Below, piece after piece: positions 58,921 through 64,000 of a stretch of 64,000 nucleotides of DNA. A program made the translations under genes and the position numbers. The first letter of the stretch is position 1; each line of letters opens with the position of its first letter. The notes beneath the pieces were generated by a model. The model saw only the letters and a list, made by a program, of their open reading frames with translations. It was not told the DNA's origin and searched no databases. Where the stretch lies: the NCBI RefSeq assembly GCF_964656455.1, contig NC_135719.1, positions 9,527,163 through 9,591,162 of the forward strand. Reading direction: 5' to 3'. The DNA comes from Halichoerus grypus (lineage: Eukaryota; Chordata; Mammalia; Carnivora; Phocidae).

Positions 58921-59387
58921 TAAAGGCTTTAAAATTTTTTAAATTCTGGTATAGTTCACGAACAGTGTTCTAATAGTCTCGGATGCACAATACAGGGATT
59001 CAGCACCTCCATACCTTACTCAGCATATCGTGTTGATTGCTTTCCAAACGTTGGACTACCCTTGCATCTGGGGAATAAATCCCACTTGATTCCAGTGAAT
59101 GATTTTTTTGTGTATTGTTGGATTTGGTTTGCTAATATTTTGTTGAAGATTTTTTGCCTCTATTTTCATCAAAGATATTGGCCAGTAGTTCTCTCTCTTT
59201 CTTTTGTGGTGTCTTTATCTGGTGTTTGTATCAAGGTAGTGCTGGCCCCACAGAATGGATTTGGAAGCTTTCCTTCAATTTTGGGGATAGTTTGAGAACA
59301 ATAGGTATTAATTCTTCTTTAAATGTTTGGTGGAATTCCCCTGTGAAGATATCTGGTCCTGGGCTTTTGTTTGTTGGGAGTTTTTTG

Positions 59388-59596
59388 TTTTTTTTAAAGA
59401 TTTTGTTTATTTACTGAGAGAGAGCAAGAGAGAACACGAGCAGGGGGAGGGGCAGAGGGAAAAAGACAGCATTTCAAGCAGACTCCACACTGAGTGTGGA
59501 GCCTGATGCGGGGCTTGATCCTACAACACTGAGATCATGCCCTGAGCCAAAATCAGGAGTGGGATGCTCAACTGACTGAGCCACCCAGGTGCCCCC
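59388..59596 (-). mobile_element. Can-SINE inserted in L1
   Basis: A reversed full-length Can-SINE with a perfect 14-bp duplication TTGGGAGTTTTTTG (59374-59387 and 59597-59610) made of L1 sequence. Confidence 0.95.
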
Positions 59597-62303
59597 TTGG
59601 GAGTTTTTTGATTAGTGATTCAACTTCATTGCTGGTAATCGGCTGTTCAAATTTTCTAATTCTCCCTGATTCAGTTTTGGGAGATTATATGTTTCTAGGA
59701 ATTTATGCATTTTTCCCCCTAGGTTGTCCAATTTGTTGGCATATAGCTTTTCATAATATTCTCTAAGTTGTTTCTATTTCTGTGGTGTTGTTACTTTAAT
59801 TTGTGGTTTTGTTTGAGTACTTTCTCTGTCTCTCTCTAATGATACTGGCTAGAGGTTTATCACTTTTGTTGATCTTTTCAAAGAACAGCTCCTGGTTACA
59901 TTGATCTGTTCTATTGTTTTTGGTTTTTTTTAGTTTCTATTATTTCTGCTAATCTTTTATTATTTCCTTTCTTCTGGTTTGGGTTTTTATTTGTTGTTCT
60001 TTTTCTAGCTCCTTTAGGTGTAAGGTTAGGTTGTTTGAGATTTTCCTTGCATCTTGAGGTAGGCCTGTATTGCTATAAACTTCCCTCTTAGAACTGCTTT
60101 TGCTGCATCCCAGAGGTTTTGGAGTGTTGTTTTCATTTTCATCTGTCTCCATGTATGTTTTGATTTCTTCCTCTTCGATTTGTTGGTTGACCCATGCAAT
60201 GTTTAGTAGCATGTTATTTAACCTCCTTGTATTTGTGGTCTTTCCAGATTCTGTGTGTCTGTGTGTGGCTGATTTCTAGTTTCATAGCATTGTGGTCAGA
60301 AAAGATGTATGGTATGACTTTGATCTCTTTGAATTTGTTGAGGCTTGTTTTGTAGCCTAATATGTGAACTATTCTGGAGAACATTCCATGTGCACTTGAA
60401 AAGAATGTGTATTTGGCTGTTTTAGTATGGAATGTTCTGAATATATCTGTTAAATCCATTGTTGTCCAGTGTGTTATTCAAAGCCACGGTTTCCTTATTT
60501 TGTTTGAATGATCTGTCCATTGATGTAAATGGGGTGTTAAAGTCCCCTACTATTATTGTAATATTGTCTATTATTCCATTTATGTTTGTTATTAATGGTT
60601 TCATGCATTTGGGTGCTCCCCATGTTGTGTGAATAAATATTTACAATTGTTATATCCTCTTGTTGGATTGTCCCCCTTATTATAATGTCCTTTGTCTCTT
60701 GTTACAGTCTTTGTTTTAAAGTCTATTTTGTCCAATGTAAGTATTGCTACTCTGTCTTTCTTTTGACATCCATTTGCTTGAGAAATGTTTCTCCATCCCC
60801 TCACTTTCAATCTGCTGGTGTCTTTAGGTCTGAAATGAGTCTCTTGTAGGCAGCATATAGATGGGTCTTGTTTTGTTTTGTTTTTTTATCTATACTGTCA
60901 TCCTATGTCTTTTGGAGCATTTAGTCCATTTATAGTCAAAGGACTTCTTGATTTGTATTTATTGCCATTTTGTTACTTATTTTGTGGTTGTTTTTGTATT
61001 TTATCTCTGATCCTGTCTTCTCTTGCTCTCTCATGGTTTGCTGATTTTGTTTCGTGGTATGCTTGGATTCCTTTCTCTTTATTCTTTGCAATCTATTGGT
61101 GGTTTTTGATTCCTGGTTACCATTAGCTTTGTATCTTTTGCATGTAGCAGTCTGTATTATGTTGATGGTCGCTTAAGTTTGAACCCATTCTTTACTTCTC
61201 TCCTCCCCATGTTTTAGGTCTATGGTGTCATACTTGGCATCTTTTTATTTTGTGAGTCCCTTGACTGATTTTTACAGATATATTTCTTCTTACTGCTTTT
61301 GTGCTTCCTATTTTTCTTACTCTTACTTATGGTCTTTCCTTTCCACTCAAAGAGCCCTTTTTAGTATTTTTTTGTAGGACTGGTTTAGTGGTCATGAACT
61401 ACTTTAGTTTTTGTCTGAGAAATGCAAACTGTTTCCTTCAATTCAGATGATAGCCTTGCTGGATAGAATATTCTTGGCTGCAGGTTGTTTTCCTTCAGCA
61501 GTTTGAATATTTCATTCCACTACTTTCTGGTCTTTCAGTGTTTCTGCTGAAAAATCAGCTGATAGCCTAATGGGGTTTCCATTGTATATAACTGTTTTCT
61601 TTGGTTGCTTTTAAAATTCTGTCTTTATCACTACTTTTTGCCATTTTAATTACTGTGTTTTTGTGTGGACCTCCTTTGGTTGATTTTGTTGTGCCTCCTG
61701 GATCTGGATTTCTGTTCCCTTCCCCAGATTTGGGAAGTTTTCAGTTATTATTTAAGTCAATTTTCTGCCCCCTTTTCTGTCTTCTCCTTCTGAGATCCCT
61801 ATAATGTGAATGTTATTATGCTTGATACTATCACTGAGTTCCTTAAGTCAATTTTCATTTTGTTTTTTTTCTCTCACCTGCTCAGCTTGCTTTCCACTAC
61901 TCTGTCCTCTGTCACTGATCTGTTCTGCTTCCTCTGAGTCTATTTATTCCACCTCATGTAGTTTTAATTTCATTTTTGAGTTCATCTCTGGTTCTTTTTT
62001 ATGTTTTCTATCTCTTTGCTAAGGACCTCAATGAGGTCCTCCACTCTCAAGTCCAGTGAGGATCTTCATGACCATTACTTGAAATTCTTTGTTACGCATA
62101 TTACTTACCTCCATTTCACTTAGGTTTCTTGATGTGATTTTGTCCTTTTCTTTCACCTGGGACATATTCCTCTGTCCCCTCATTTTGTCTAACTTTGTTT
62201 CTGTGTTAAGAAAGTAACCTATGTCTCCTACTCTTTCAAGTAGTGGAAGAAGAAGTCCTGTAGTGCCCTGCAGTGCAGAACCTGGGCGCTTCAAGGGTGT
62301 CTC

Positions 62304-62504
62304 CTTTTTTTAAAAAACTGTTTTTATTTTTTATTTATTTAGCACAAACAGGGGGAGGCGCAGGAGAGGGAGAGATAGAGTCTCAGGCATACTCAGTGCT
62401 AAGCATGGAGCCTGATGCAGGGCTCAGTCTCATGACCCCAAGATCAGGACCTGAGCCAAAATCAAGACAGATGCTCAATCGCCTAAGCCCCCCAGGCACC
62501 CCCC
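62304..62504 (-). mobile_element. Can-SINE inserted in L1 5' UTR/ORF1 boundary
   Basis: Reversed Can-SINE: tail 'tttttattttttatttattta', body 'cagggggaggcgcaggagagg', head 'gcctaagccccccaggcacccccc'. Diverged at the head. Confidence 0.9.
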
Positions 62505-63855
62505 GAGGTGGGGGGGATCTCTGTGTGTGTTGCATGCAGCCTGTTTTGTTCAATCACCTGCAGTGGCCCTCTTTGCCCTGGTGTGGGCACAGTTTGGTCC
62601 CTGTACTGTTAGTGGGCTGCTCTGGGGCTGCCTTGGGCTTGGGCTGGGTCAGACCAGACGTTGGCCATAGCTGTAGTATCACCAAACTACAGGGCACTTG
62701 CCCTGTGTGGTCCCTGAGAAGGTTTTGTTGTTGGGCGGGGCCTGTAGTCAGCCCAGATGTCTGTCCCCAGCCCACTGCTGGGGCTGCGGTCTGACTGGTG
62801 TGTATGGTTGTCTTTCCCTCTCCCTGGAGCAGGAGTCTCTTTGGAGCGGTGCTGGCTCAGGTCAGGGCTGCCTGCACACTGTGGCTTGTGGCTCTGCTGT
62901 GGGTGGGCTCCTGCCAAGAGTGTATTGGCGGGCGTGGATCTACAAAGTGTGCTGGGCAGGATGTGCAGCGTTAGCAAGGTTCGCATGCCAGTCCTCTGTG
63001 GGAGGGGGCCTGCAGCCACGGGGACCAAGGCTGGCCAGGTTGGAAGGGACGGATCTGCAAAGTGCATGGGGATAGGACATGAAGTGTTGGCAAGGTTCTT
63101 GCAGCCTTCTGGGGGAGGGGACCTGCAGCGCCAGGACTGAGGCAGGCCTGGCTGGAGGGGGTGGATCTGCCAAAGGGCAGGGAGTGGGGTGAGGTGTTCG
63201 CAAGTTGGGCAGTGAAGATCAGCTCCCTGGTTCCTGCAGGTGGCTGTGTGTTGATGCTGGGGGGCAGAGGAGGGAAAGGGCATCTGCCAGGTCCTGGAGG
63301 AGTCTCCCGATGATCTCTGCCCCTTCCTGCACGTGCTCTGAGGTTAGTAAATAACCCTCCCTCCTGTATGTCCCAGGTGGTTTTCAAACTGCTGTTTCTA
63401 TACTGTGTCTCCCTGGGCTGTTTGTCATGCTGTCTCTTTAAGGGTGGGGACTCAGGTTCCTATTGCCATCCAGACTCCCAGAGCCAAGCCAGCTGATTTT
63501 TAAGGTTCCAGGTTTTAAGTCCCACTGGTTCTAAGAACTTGTGAAATTCAGCCCTTCCGGTTTTCAAAGCAAAATGTAATGGGGATTCGTCCTCCCTGTG
63601 CAGGCTCCCCGGTGCGATGATCTGTTTTTCTCCCCTCTTCTGGGCCCTGTTCCCTCCCTCCCATGGAGGGCTGTGATCTGTTTAGCTCCCCACAGTGTCT
63701 CTCCCTTTCCTCCCCTCTTTGATAAGGCCTCATTTCTACATTTAGTTGTAGAGTCAGTCTTTGGCTTGTTTGCACTGATGTGAGTGTTACCTAGTCGTGT
63801 CTGTGGGACGAGGTGAGCTTAGGGTCCTCCTATTCCACCAGTGTCCCCCAAAGTC

Positions 63856-64000
63856 CTCTTCCTGGGTGGGGGGGGTCATATGGGCGGAGAAAGTTGTCAA
63901 AGGAAGGCAAACTAACATCAATTCTTTTTACAGAGTAGAATCTTTAGCAAAGGATGATTTTACTGCACTGATCTGCCTGAAAATAGTTTTGATTCCAGGC
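63856..64000. other. Window end, nothing recognised
   Basis: AT-rich non-coding sequence beyond the L1 5' end. Confidence 0.35.

Larger units (their letters stand above)
58921..63855 (-). mobile_element. L1 LINE, 5' UTR to 3' UTR, internally deleted and decayed
   Basis: On the minus strand the order is: the 5' UTR (63855 to about 62300, GC-rich, starting with a 'gtggaataggaggaccc' word near 63840); an ORF1 start region near 62290-62028 (words 'QRNMSQVKEKDK', 'RNLSEMEVSNMRNKEFQVMV'); ORF2 endonuclease near 60810-60214 ('TIIVGDFNTPFTSMDRS', 'YTFFSSAHGMFSRIVHIL', 'FSDHNAMKLEISH'); part of the reverse transcriptase to about 59040; then 3' UTR words at 58921-59035. At 4.9 kb including two SINEs it is shorter than a full L1, so most of the reverse transcriptase and the C-terminus are deleted. 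Reading frames are broken. It cannot move on its own. Confidence 0.85.

Noticed and set aside
60214..60810. Endonuclease-like open frames on the minus strand
   Set aside because: These are pieces of a decayed L1 ORF2 and are annotated with the L1, not as host genes.

Overview
This is a 64 kb window of nuclear DNA from a carnivoran mammal. Many copies of the lysine-tRNA-like Can-SINE (head GGGCGCCTGGGTGGCTCAGT or its reverse complement) lie on both strands, together with carnivore-type L1 3' ends. The typical canid SINEC_Cf head and the typical felid SINEC body are absent, so I infer an arctoid caniform (bear, pinniped or mustelid-like). No bacterial, plasmid or phage features are present.

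One protein-coding gene is supported: KLHL25 (ENC2), on the + strand. It spans about 33 kb: a GC-rich CpG-island promoter and non-coding exon 1 near 6.5-6.9 kb, a 22.9 kb first intron, one exon (29805-31608) carrying the whole 589-residue BTB-BACK-Kelch open reading frame (29815-31584), a 6.9 kb second intron inside the 3' UTR, and a probable terminal 3' UTR exon (38473 to about 40060) ending at an AATAAA signal. The protein is a substrate adaptor for CUL3 ubiquitin ligase.

Region by region: 1-6.4 kb is upstream DNA with L2 and MIR relics, an L1 3' end and a 150-bp LTR-like sequence present twice. 6.4-7.6 kb is the CpG island. 6.9-29.8 kb is intron 1, with MIR, L2, MaLR, hAT-like and Can-SINE copies. 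29.8-31.6 kb is the coding exon. 31.6-38.5 kb is intron 2, GC-rich and repeat-poor. 38.5-40.1 kb is the terminal exon. 40.1-64 kb is downstream intergenic DNA. It is GC-rich and fairly repeat-poor to about 45.9 kb, then dense in retroposons: an old L1 with nested insertions at 48.9-52.1 kb, a nested Can-SINE pair at 55.4-55.9 kb and an internally deleted, 5'-UTR-bearing L1 on the minus strand at 58.9-63.9 kb.

I did not find an undescribed biological system. The points most worth checking are the intron placed 24 nt after the KLHL25 stop codon, the ATG-free 5' UTR with a CGG repeat, a 31-bp near-copy of the coding sequence inside intron 2, the duplicated LTR-like sequence, the clean nested and young SINE insertions, and a small unexplained ORF fragment near 53.3 kb. 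Repeat boundaries are approximate because they come from visual comparison with remembered family consensus sequences.
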